The position numbers and the translations under genes are program-made. The notes below the pieces were generated by a model. The model saw nothing but the letters and a program-made list of their open reading frames with translations. It did no database searches and was not told where the DNA came from. Positions 44,400 through 54,666 of a stretch of DNA of 64,000 nucleotides are shown here, in pieces. This stretch comes from Wurfbainia villosa. Lineage: Eukaryota > Streptophyta > Magnoliopsida > Zingiberales > Zingiberaceae. Where the stretch lies: the NCBI GenBank assembly GCA_025175895.1, contig CM046004.1:18029011-18093010 (forward strand). Reading direction: 5' to 3'. The number at the start of each line of letters is the position of its first letter. Positions within the stretch are counted from its first letter, which is position 1.

Positions 44400-45985
44400 G
44401 TGATAACTTAGTTGAGTTTTGTTCACTAAGTGAACTTGACTCTTCATGACCCAAAATTGGTTCAGTCCAACTTGGTTGACTAAGCTAGACTTAGGAACTC
44501 ATACTTGGACTTGACTCTTAGCATTTCAGCTAAGTAATGATATGTATGATTTATAGGATGATTTAGCCTTGTATCCGAGTCCGAACTTGTTGTATACAAC
44601 TCGTTGAGATCCAAGCATCATGTTGAGAAACTTGGAGCCTGAGGTGAACATTTTCAACATTCCGATGAGATCTCCTACTTGCCTTTTTTAGAACCGAGTT
44701 CTCTTCCTCAAGCTTTGCAACTTGAGTTGAGTCTTTATCCTCAACTTGGCAAGTTGAAGTCTTTGAGTTGACTTGCTCCTTAAGTACTTGGACTTCCTTA
44801 AGAAGTGAGTCTACTTGATTCTCGTGCTTGGCTATCTTCCTACCTAGGCATGCTATTATGTTGTACAATATATCTTTTAAGGGAAAAGTTACCTCGTCAG
44901 TCCTTCAGAAACGGATGCGGATCCATGGCTTCTTTCGGGCTCGGATTTGAACTCAGAACTTGATTCGGTCTTGGACTCGTCTGTGACCATGAAAGCTATG
45001 AAGCTCCTTTTCGGTTCTTCTGCGTCCGACTCCTCTGAAGACGACTCATCCCAAGTCACCTTGAGTGCCTTCTTCTTTTCCTTTTTGGGTTTCTCTTCCT
45101 TTTTTAAGTTTACACACTCCGACTTGTAGTGGCCCTTCCCATTGCATTCGTAGCACGTCACTTCTGATCTGGATCTTGGCTTGTTCTCAGCCACCTCCTT
45201 GGCATCTCTCTTAGTGAACCTCTTTTTCTGGTCGAACATTTTCCGAACCATGTTTACCATCTCTTCCTCTTTGTTTAGGTCCGATTCTAACATGTCTTCA
45301 GACTCACTCTTGGTTTTCTTTTCCTTTCTAGTCGAACCTGCCACCAAAGCTATACCATTCTTGGTTTGACCCGAGTGAGCTTGCTCGTGTAGTTCAAGTT
45401 CGCAAAATAGTTTATCTAATCTAATTAAAGAAAGATCTCATGAGACTTTATAGGCAAAGGGTGTACATAAGATGTTCTGAGAAAATTCCTTAAGGGTGTA
45501 CCTAATTATATCCCTATTTTCAATTTGATGACCTATTTGGTGGAGTCTATTTAGTATGTCTTTTATCCTAGTGTGAAGTTGACTTGCATTTTCATTTTTA
45601 GATATTTTACAATTAAATAATTTATTAAAAAGCATATCTCTTTTAGCTATCCTAGTGTCATTAGTGTCTTCGTGTAATTCTACTAATTTATCCTAAAGTT
45701 CCTTAGAGTTTTCAAAGGGTCTGACTCTATTGAGCTCTTCTTTGGTTAGTCTGCATTGCAAGGTGATAAGGGCCTTGTAATCGACTTGAGCTCATTTCCT
45801 TATGTCTGCGGTCCATTTCTCCATATCTAACAACTCTCCCAAGTCATCTACTAGAGGAACAAAACCTTTCCTAGTTAAAAATCAAACCTCGAGGTTGGTT
45901 TTCAAGAAGCACTCTATTCGCCTCTTCTAATAAGAAAAATCATTTCCGTTAAAGAGAGGAGGGCGAACGGTGCTATATCCCTCTA
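44400..45985 (-). pseudogene. gag: E gag, one zinc knuckle, decayed
   Basis: The N-terminus 'EGYSTVRPPLFNGNDFSY' resembles the start of H gag. Stops replace Trp at 'FSY-stop-KRRIE', after 'LEV' and at 'KEL-stop-DKL', and another stop follows 'DIRK'. The continuous part 45347-44889 has 'MVRKMFDQKKRFTKRDAKEV', knuckle CYECNGKGHYKSEC and a Lys-rich then Ser/Glu-rich region ('TWDESSSEESDAEEPKRSF'). A Lys/Glu coiled-coil-like segment follows in another frame (44868-44563), then 'NMMLGSQRVVYNKFGLGY' and 'VPKSSLVNQVG' up to the A2 insertion. Confidence 0.82.
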
Positions 45986-46235
45986 AATTTGATATTTTCT
46001 TATTTTTAAAAAATTTACAGAATTTTTATTATTAAAAAAATATCCTAAAGTTACAAAAATGAAGTAAGATTATACTAGTGCAAAAATTTAAACTAAGCAA
46101 AATAAGGCAAGATTAACAATTATAAAGAGAACTTGTTCTAGTGCAAAAATTGAAACTATTGCAAAAATAATAAAACTAAAGAAAATTTTCTTATTTGCTC
46201 TCTTTGGTGGTTTCATCAAAATCGGAGCGCCCCGT

Positions 46236-46248
46236 GCTCTGATATCAA
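46236..46248 (-). promoter_or_regulatory. Primer binding site of E
   Basis: TTGATATCAGAGC on the minus strand, one mismatch from the initiator-Met tRNA complement, just after the LTR end CCTACA. Confidence 0.85.
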
Positions 46249-46249
46249 T

Positions 46250-47625
46250 TGTAGGATTGAAATTTCTAAGAAAGGGGGGTGAATCTCGGAGTTATAAAAT
46301 TTTCTTTTTAACTTTTTAAAACTTATCTTTTGGTTTGAAATATAAGAGTATTTGCAGTGGAATAAAATAAAGTAAATGAAAATAATTATTTTTACTTGGT
46401 TCATAACCCAAGTTGGATTGCTACTCCAAGGCCTATAGCTCTCCGAAGGCTACCTCGATGGGAAATCCACTAAAAAGCCCTCCGATTCAAAACTCTCGAA
46501 CACGGAGGGTATTCGCTTTTTACAAAGAACGAAGAGAAAGGTAACAAGCTACCTTCTCTTGAATTAAAGTACACAAGTGAAAGTAAGTACAATAATTAAA
46601 GCTATACCGAAACTTTGAAGTTTGAACTTAGAGCTCTTAGTGTCGGAGTTGTAAGGTTGCAGCAAGACGAAGCTTTTACGGATGAGGAACACTTGTGACA
46701 ACACTTGGACGTAGTAGCGAATCATTATTCAAAGCTAGTCCTCCATTTCTTATATAGGCACTTTCCAATCGACTTGAACACCCTCCAGTCGACTCCAAAT
46801 CAGCTCGTCGATTTGGTATTTTTGTCTTCTTAGTCGACTAGACCTTGTCCAATCGACTCCAGGTCGCCTGGCTCCATTCCTGTGTAATTCGGAAAATTAT
46901 ATATCCTAGTCGATTGTACCTCCCCAGTCGACTGAATTATTGCCATCTCAGTTGTCAAATCTCCAATCGATCACCAACCTGTATTGCTAACTGGGTATCC
47001 AGTCGACTTGACCATACCCAATCGATTGGGTCTGAGTCTACTGGAAACATCCCAATCGACTGGAAACTTGCAAACCAAGATTAGCCAGAATATATGGTAT
47101 AATTTGAAATGACAGTAGTAATATGTCTGATCTCGACTTCTTAGTCTCACGCGGACTATCCGTCGGATTGACGCCTACCTTGTCCCCTTACAGAGGACTC
47201 GGCCTCACCTCTTCACTCGAGGCTTACTTGTCGGCTGTCCAGCCGGACTTACCATACTTGACATCCGATCTGACCCACCAGGGCTTCCCGCCAGCTTTTC
47301 GATCTCCCTGACCCAACTGGACTTCATGCCGGTTGTCTAGTTTCCTGACCCAACCGATCTTCATGCTAGATGTCCGGTATCCTAACCCATCTGAACTTCA
47401 TGCATGGTGTCCAGTCCTCTTGATCTGTCAAATCTTCTGCCTAGTATTAGATCAATACAACCTATTAGGACTTTCAATACTTTGCCTTGTATTCGGTCTA
47501 CTTGACATACTAGGGCTTTCCTGTTAAGCCTGCACACTTAACACGCATATTAAACCACAAGCTGATCCTAACTTTAACTATGGTTCATACATCAAAACTA
47601 AGGAGTGGTGCTCTCTGCACCAACA
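46250..47625 (-). repeat. 5' LTR of E
   Basis: On the minus strand it runs TGTTGGTGCAGAGAGCACC to CAATCCTACA, 1,376 bp. A TATA box is at 46747-46754 and GTCGACT/ATCGACT motifs occupy about 46770-47060. No second copy is found in the window. Confidence 0.85.
46747..46754 (-). promoter_or_regulatory. TATA box of the E LTR
   Basis: CCTATATAAG on the minus strand. Confidence 0.55.
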
Positions 47626-47837
47626 AAGAAATCCCTTACAATATGAATTACAACAGTAATATAACCAAATATAACAACTATAAAAGCAAATACAAATGAA
47701 ATGCAAAGAACACTTTACAAGAGAATACTTTTGATTGCTTGCTTATTTGATTGCTTTGAATGCCTTTGAAGGTCTGGATGCAATAGCAAAATCCCTCCCA
47801 AATGCTCAAGAACACCTTCAACCTTCCTGTCGAGCTC

Positions 47838-47845
47838 CTTTTATA
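47838..47845 (-). promoter_or_regulatory. TATA box of the F LTR
   Basis: TATAAAAG within GAGTTATAAAAGGAGCTC on the minus strand. Confidence 0.6.
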
Positions 47846-48399
47846 ACTCCGCTCGGGCTGATTTTCTACCTTCCAGTCGACTGCTCTTACTTAGCAGTCT
47901 ACTGGACACTGTACCATTGTCTCACAATAACTTAATCCATGTCAGATTAAGCCAAGCAGTCAAATGTCCTGACCTAGCAAGTGACTATTATAGGCACCAG
48001 TCGATTGTCAAATAATTTGTACCTTGGCCACCTATGACCAGTCGATTGTTAAACTCTAGCAATTGACTGTCAGAGCCACAGATAGAAGTCGATCTTTAGT
48101 CGACTGCTCGAGTCAAACTAGGCTCTCAAGTACCGTGCACTTGGCCAGTTGACTGGTAAACCTCAAACATGAGGTTTAACTCGAGTATGATCCCTTCATA
48201 CTTGATCGACCACCCTTAGCATAGACCTAAATCTTCTAGTCACCTCCATCAACCTCACGCCCTCATGGTCCATTCGAGTCCTCCACGACTCTTTCACCCT
48301 TCGCGTTAGCCTTCAAGTGATTCCATTAGCTATGTCATGCTAACCGGGTCTCCTTTGCAATGGTTCATTTGAACTTATGCGACCAAGACTACATGTTTG

Positions 48400-48980
48400 G
48401 ACTTTACACTGCCAAAAATCTCACCCTTAGACTTTCCGATTGTCAAGCCTCAATGCTTGGACTTTCACCGCCAAGACTACACACTTGGACGTACGTGATC
48501 AAGACTTCAAACTTGGACTTTTCTTGCTAAGACTATTCTTGGACTTTCCATGCCAATTATCTAAACTTAGACTTTCATGCCAAGACCATGCTTGAAATTT
48601 CCATGTCAAGATCATTCTTGGACTTTCTATGCCAAGTATCCAAACTTGGACTTCCATTCCAAGACCATGCTTGGACTTTCCATGCAAAGATCATTCTTAG
48701 ACTTTCCATGTCAGGTATCCAAACTTGGACCTCCATGCCAAGACCATGCTTGTACTTTCCATGCTAAGATCATTCTTGGACTTTCCATATCAAGTATCCA
48801 AACTTAGACTTCCATGCCAAGACCATTCTTGGACTTTCCATGCCAAGTATCCAAACTTGGACTTCCATACCAAGACCATTCTTGGACTTTCTGTGCCAAG
48901 ACCATTCTTGGACTTTCCTTGCTAAGACCATTCTTGGACTTTCCATGTCAAGTATCTAAACTTAGACTTCTCTTCGAGTC
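48400..48980. repeat. CCAAG/CTTGG minisatellite in the F LTR
   Basis: About 20 degenerate units alternate 'CTTGGACTTTCCATGCCAAG' with 'TATCCAAACTTGGACTTCC'. This is the longest array of the window and encodes only artefactual repeat peptides. Confidence 0.85.
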
Positions 48981-49186
48981 TCACTCAAGTATGGTCAACT
49001 TTGACTTAAGATTTGATTGCTCCAACAATCTCCCTCAAATAATTTCCCCCATATGACTTTGGATATCCCAAACATCCACTTGTTATATGGTCAACATATG
49101 GTCAAACACATATTGTCAAACAATGGTCAACCCATTATCAAATATCAAAATCCTACTCGAGTCTCACTCAAGTCTGGTCAATCGTG

Positions 49187-49387
49187 TTGATGCAATCGGC
49201 CCAAGTCACGATTGACCAGACTCGAGTAGTATTTTGATGTTTGACATTGATGTCTGACAATGTGTTGGGGAGATTGTTGGTGCAATTGACCCAGTCCATG
49301 ATGTTGATGTTTGACGATGGTTTGACCATTGTCATGGGAGAAGTCCAAGTCTTGAGTACTTGGTATGGAAAGTCCAACATGGGTTGG
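49187..49387 (+). repeat. C 5' LTR, first part
   Basis: TGTTGATGCAATCGGCCC opens the LTR. A second head preceded by 'GGGGAGAT' follows only 89 bp later (TGTTGGTGCAATTGACCC at 49276). It breaks off in the first CCAAG/CTTGG units at GTTGG, the G target site. Confidence 0.85.
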
Positions 49388-51436
49388 TGATAGACGGTGA
49401 TTATGTCGTGGTACCGTTACAAATTATTTACCGAACCCCCTAACTACACTAATGCAATATAGGACTGACTCGGATCGTCTCCCAATGAACCTAATGGTTG
49501 GACGTTTGTTTTTAAAAAGAAGTAAACACTGGGGGTTTTTACAATTTATCAAAACAATTATTCAAAGCTAACCTAATGCAAGAACGATTCAACCTTGCAC
49601 CGCACTGTCACTATACAATGCAATGGCCAAACAATTCTGGTAAACAGACATGGAAATTAAATCTGCAGGAAGTAAATCTAACTACCAAATAACAATTAAC
49701 AAGTAACTATCCTAATATGCAAAAGTAAGTAATCATGCATCGCACTGTCACTATACTGTACAATGATCACGAAACAAATGTGAACAATTCAACCAAACAC
49801 CGCACTGTCACTATACGGTACAGTGATCAAACAGTCACTGAAAACTGAATGCAAGGAAAGTAAGCAATTTAGCTGTGCACCGCTAAATGAAATCTAAACT
49901 AATAATGAAAGCAATTCAACCAAGCACCCTTTGTCACTATCGACACCTAATCGTCGAATGTAAATGAAAACTAACCTAACAAATTCAAGCACTCCAACCA
50001 AACACCATCATCATTACTATACGATGCATTGATTGGACAATTTTAATTGATGGGGTTAGTACATCAGCAACAAGAAATTAAACTAACCTACAACTAAATA
50101 ATGAACACAAGTATTAAATCGAATAAAAATGCATGACGAACAAAATTAAACAACTAAGCAACAACCAAACCGATAGAAATAACATTGCACGTAAACAAAC
50201 AAACAATTAACAGAAACAAACATAATCAACTACTAACAAATGCATAACCTAATAGGAATAATAAACAGAATGGAAATAACACAAAATCCCAACTAAATCG
50301 GTGTTTAACACACAGATCCAAATAAAAACAATCGGTACACCACATGACGGTTGCAACAAACTGAACAACCACTCTGGCGGTGAATGCGAAGCTACCCCAA
50401 TCAACGCAGCAAGAAGGAAGGAGAGATAGAGGAATGTGATCACTGTTCCCATGCCTCTGGATTGTCGGACAGTGAAGGGAATCTTCACCGGCGATGGAGA
50501 TGGAGCTGTCCTAATCCCGGCACAGCTTGTGGGTGGCTCCGGCGAGATGGAACGACCTATCCTAGTTGCCGGAATGGAGTGGAATGCCAGTGAAGGATGT
50601 ACTCGCCGGAATCGCTGCCTCTACTCGCTTTTGATCAGCTGTCCGAATCACAACATTTGAATTTGTTAGCAAGGATCGGATGGGATTGCCGTCGACTGTC
50701 GGAGGGAAGGTCGCCGGAATACTGTCGGACTGTCGTCGCCACTCGTGTAGTCGTCGATCGCCGTGCTCGCGAGAAGAAGAAAACACGCCGCTTCTCGAAA
50801 TTTTTCTACACTGTCGTTCTCGGGTGAAAATGTTAGATTTATAAGGTGATTTTCCTTGGTCATCCATTTGAATCCACATCTAATCCCAGCCGTTCGATTG
50901 AAGCTAGGTTAATTTCCTTGATTAATCGATTAAGCTGTTGTGCATCCAACGACTCAGATTCCTCCGATTTTGAATGAACGGATCTGATCCATCCGAAGGG
51001 ATAATCATGATCGGTTGAATTTGGATGAAGGACTCAGATATCTAGATCTAAATGTACAGACTGGATCTCTCCAGATCTGGATAAATAACTCAGAATCAGC
51101 TACTTTCATCGGACAATCCATAATGCTCAGATCTGATCCCTTGAGTGATTTGCCTTTGATCACGATGAAGGGCCCAGATTAATTTAGTTTGACATGATCC
51201 TTCTAACCCTAGATGAAGCCATATTTGATCCAACTTAAGTCTAATCCAGTGGCCCATCTCGATCTCCTAAATAAAGACAAATTTTGCATATAAGTCCAAA
51301 ATATAGGAGAATTTACAATTAGGTCCAAAAGATTATCCAACTCATAAAACATGCAAATAATCAATAATTCAACACACGAGAGGATTAAAACGATGATATT
51401 AAGGACCAAAATAATACAACAAAATGACAGTTATCA
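49388..51436 (-). repeat. 3' LTR of G
   Basis: It is 2,049 bp. It contains a degenerate tandem array (49596-50036) of 'CACCGCACTGTCACTATAC' units about 60-80 bp apart, and a GC-rich block at 50380-50800. ORFs in that block are on the strand opposite to G transcription and are not considered genes. Confidence 0.9.
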
Positions 51437-53052
51437 ATTCTCCCACACTTATTTTTGCGCATCCCATGCAATAATAAAAATAAAGACACAATAACTCCCT
51501 CACTCATTCCCCAAACAATACCCAGATCAATAATTCAGAGACAGGAAAAATAAGTTACTTAGGATCACCAAATCGATCCGGATCCTAGGTAGTCAAAATA
51601 TCCGACTCCTATAACAGTCAACATGTATGATGATTTACAGTCAAATCAAATAGACTAAGCCTGATACAAAACCTCCCAAAATAGATAAATGCACTAATGC
51701 TCACATAATAAACATAGGAGTGGGGCGCCCTCAAAACAACATGCAATCCTGTACTACCATATACTTGCTTATCATCTACTTCTCTACTACTATCGATACA
51801 TCTCATACATGAATCAAAAAGATTTATCAAAAATCAGAATGAGATCAAAAGTAGACTGCAGATAAAGTATACAAAGAGAAGTACAAGATGAAGGTACAAT
51901 GAATAGGGAACAATCGAAGAATTGGAGAAATAAACCTGATGAGTTGCTCTATGAAATGCTCAGTAACTAGTAATATGGGAAGAGGCTAGGACAATTGGAA
52001 ACTTTAGACTTGGATTTAGGATCAAATGACTCTATCCAACACATTGCAATTCCATTTGCCTGCATTACAATTGCACATTTTTTTCTTTTTCTTTTTTTTT
52101 TAACAAAAGAAACATCAATGGCGCCATTATTTTTTTTTTATTTTTTTGTGTGCAGAAAATCAAGTACTAATCACAGGCAAATATATCTTAGGACCAATGA
52201 CCTCTGAAAACTATGCCTTCCATATCATGTTTTTTGTGTGCAGAAAATCAAGTACTAATCACAGGCAAATATATCTTAGGACCAATGACCTCTGAAAACT
52301 ATGCCTTCCATATCATGTTTCCAACAAAAATAATATAGCTCCTCCCCCACACTTAAAATTTTTATCCGTCTTAGACAATACAACCCATCAAACTATTCCT
52401 CTAATATGGAAAACAATAGATATACAAAAGATAATCCACAAAGATACAAAGACAATGGATAGAAAATGAAGAGATATGACAATTGAGACATAGAATAAGT
52501 AAGTATCACGTGGATTAGACAAGCAAACCAAGTCAGAAAAGGGTTAAGAATGAAATCCTTCATCATATTCATGCAAGTAAATGTTATTGTAGTTTTGAAA
52601 AGACTTAAAGCAAGTTCTAGAGCAACAAGTATCACATGTGCTATCACACAAAAGTGGGTAAATGATAAGAATGGTTTGCAACCTCACTAGGTGAATCAAA
52701 ATCAAGCTTAGTCTATCAATAAAAAGAGTTCACCATCATAACAAGTGACTGCATACAAGTGAAGTCTCCTATCATATACAAAAATCCACAATTTGATGAT
52801 CAAACTTAACTAATTTTTACCACCTCTGAAATGATACTAAAGCATGCATAGGGAATATTATTTGACTCAACAACAAACAAACAAACCTAGGTAAACAGAC
52901 AAACAAGCAATCAACCATACAAATTATTCCGAACATAAAAGGAAGAAAATAAATGTAGTAAATAAAAGAACACACTCCCCTTTCATGTCGGAGACGAAGC
53001 ATCATCATGTCTGGCTCCACCGTATTCTCCAGTATAGACTTGATCTCTCTCC
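51437..53052 (-). other. G 3' non-coding region with an 88-bp tandem duplication
   Basis: No conserved coding is visible. The PPT is at 51437-51452. Positions 52148-52232 are repeated exactly at 52236-52320. T-rich low-complexity runs occupy 52080-52147. Confidence 0.7.
52148..52320. repeat. Perfect tandem duplication, period 88 bp
   Basis: Two copies starting GTGTGCAGAAAATCAAG are identical over 85 bp, so the duplication is recent or an assembly artefact. A T-run stands before each copy. Confidence 0.92.
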
Positions 53053-54330
53053 TTAAAATGACCTGCATCTATTGCGAAAGTGAGACCCTTGATCGCTAAT
53101 GATCGCCCTGGGTACTCCAAATCTGCAAAATATGTGAGACCTAACAAAATCCATAACAACTAGAGAATCATCAGTCCTGGCGGGGATAACCTCCACCCAT
53201 TTGGAAACATAATCAACAACCAAAAGAATATATGCAAATCCAAAAGATACAGGACACAAACCCATAAAATCAATACCTCAAACATAAAAAATCTCACAGA
53301 ATAACAAGGGTTGGCGAGGCATTTCATTTCTACGTCCTATGTTCCCTGTTCGTTGACATCACTCACAAGACTTATAAAATTCAGAGGCATCGTGAAATAA
53401 GGTGGGCCAATACAAACCAGACTCTAAAACTTTCCTAGCAGTTCTTTGGGGTCCAAAATTCCCCCTACAAGCCAGAGAATGACAAAAAATGAGTATGGAA
53501 TGAAACTCATAATCAAGTCCACATCGTCTAATGATCTGATCACTACAAAATTGCCAAAGATAAGGATCATCCCATGCATAGTACTTAACATCACGTTTCA
53601 ATTTTTGGATTTGTGCATGAATAAAATGTGAAGATACAATACGACAACTAAATAAATAGCAAGATTTGCATACCATGGTGTCTTACCCAACAGGTGAAAA
53701 AAATTGCTCATCTGAAAAAGAATCTGCTATGGGGGTGGCTCGATCTCCCTCACAATCCTGGTCAAACTGAAATATCACCTCCTTCTGCAACCAGTTGGTC
53801 AAAGGTAGGGGCAATCTTAATGAAGTCTCTAATAAAATGTCTGTAGAAACCTGCATAACCCAGAAAAGCACGAACTTCCCGCACAGAAGCGGGGTAAGAT
53901 AAAGAAGATATAACATAAATTTTAACAGGATCTACTTCAATACTATACACAGAGATAATATGACCTAAGATATCCCATGCTCACCATGAAATGACATTTC
54001 TCACAAACATCTGATGGAAGTGATCCTTGGGTCGTCGCCTGAAGAGCGCTAGTCCCTACACATTCCATATCCCTGTCTACAATAAAGAGGGCCCACAGAT
54101 AGGTCCTAACAATAAATCATTATCAACATCAGAATCAATAAAATCACAACAAAATGTAGAAGGTGCAGAGATATCCAAATGAAAAATAGACTAAGAAATA
54201 AAGTTCATGCAGTCCATCTCATCAACTATATCCACGCTAAGAATATAATGATCCTCCATCGGGTGCTTCATAGCGTCCAAAATACTGAACCGAACTACAG
54301 TATCTCCTACCTCCATATCAAGAATCTAAA
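53053..54330 (-). pseudogene. pol: G pol remnants: protease tail, RT end, RNase H, integrase
   Basis: In order on the minus strand: 'DMEVGDTVVRFSILDAMKHP' (about 54320-54260), the segment following the protease in Athila-type Pol; a scrap of RT, 'CEKCHFM' (about 54000); 'VREVRAFLGYAGFYRHFIRD' (about 53890), the RT/RNase H junction; integrase zinc-finger region 'RGNFGPQRTARKVLESGLYW' (about 53460-53400); integrase core 'ILLVVDYVSKWVEVIPARTD' with 'ISDQGSHFRN' (about 53230-53070). Catalytic RT motifs are missing and frames change repeatedly. Dead copy. Confidence 0.85.
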
Positions 54331-54642
54331 AATCTGCAAGAAATTATTTTAGCTTCTTCTTGTGAATACATAAATCTTTCAGAACCTCGGCATACTTGGG
54401 AATTTACTAGCTCCTGGAATTCCCTAGCCTTTTCTTCAACAACCCTCTTCCTAGGCTGGGCCTCTGAGGGAAGAGAAAAACTGCTGCATAAAACTCAAGT
54501 AGATTATCGCCTGAAGACCTAGTCATCCACACAAACAAATACAGTGAGAAACAAATATAGATAATAAGAAAGACAATAATAACAAAAGAAAAAAAAACAA
54601 ACAAACAAACTACAGTTTAAAGACAAATGAACGACATTAAAG

Positions 54643-54660
54643 TTCCCCGGCAACGGCGCT
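54643..54660 (-). promoter_or_regulatory. Primer binding site of G
   Basis: AGCGCCGTTGCCGGGGAA on the minus strand is the primer-site type found in Athila/Tat gypsy elements. It lies 6 bp inside the 5' LTR end. Confidence 0.85.
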
Positions 54661-54666
54661 AAAATT

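Larger units (their letters stand above)
37985..47625 (-). mobile_element. E: gag-bearing LTR retrotransposon, split by A2 and B1, 3' LTR missing
   Basis: Read on the minus strand: 5' LTR (47625-46250), PBS (46248-46236), gag (about 45985-44400), then A2 inserted with GAAAC duplications, then non-coding DNA (38873-37985), then B1, and probably 31402-31081. No protease, integrase or RT follows gag in any remaining part, so E is probably another gag-only family, but a pol deletion at its missing 3' end cannot be excluded. AAGAA at 47626-47630 lies next to the LTR and belongs to the F LTR that E entered. Confidence 0.7.
47626..49186 (-). repeat. F: LTR of a B-like element, cut by E on the left and C on the right
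   Basis: On the minus strand it shows the B-type order: truncated head 'CGATTGACCAGACTTGAG' at 49186, internal PPT-like 'GAGGGAGAT' plus TGTTGGAGCAATC at about 49035-49014, CCAAG/CTTGG array (48980-48400), GTCGACTG motifs (48130-47870), TATA box (47838-47845) and 'GTAAAGTGTTCTTTGC'. It stops in 'TTTCTT' at 47626, where E was inserted. The missing head bases should lie beyond C, outside the window. Confidence 0.78.

Noticed and set aside
47045..47530. ORFs with repeated 'PDLPYLTSD'-like units
   Set aside because: They are in the E LTR on the strand opposite to its transcription, and short GC-rich repeats explain them.
50384..50660. Plus-strand ORFs repeated in both G LTRs (also 55597-55956)
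   Set aside because: They lie in the GC-rich block of the LTR, antisense to G transcription. No known domain, and the two copies differ by frame and length.
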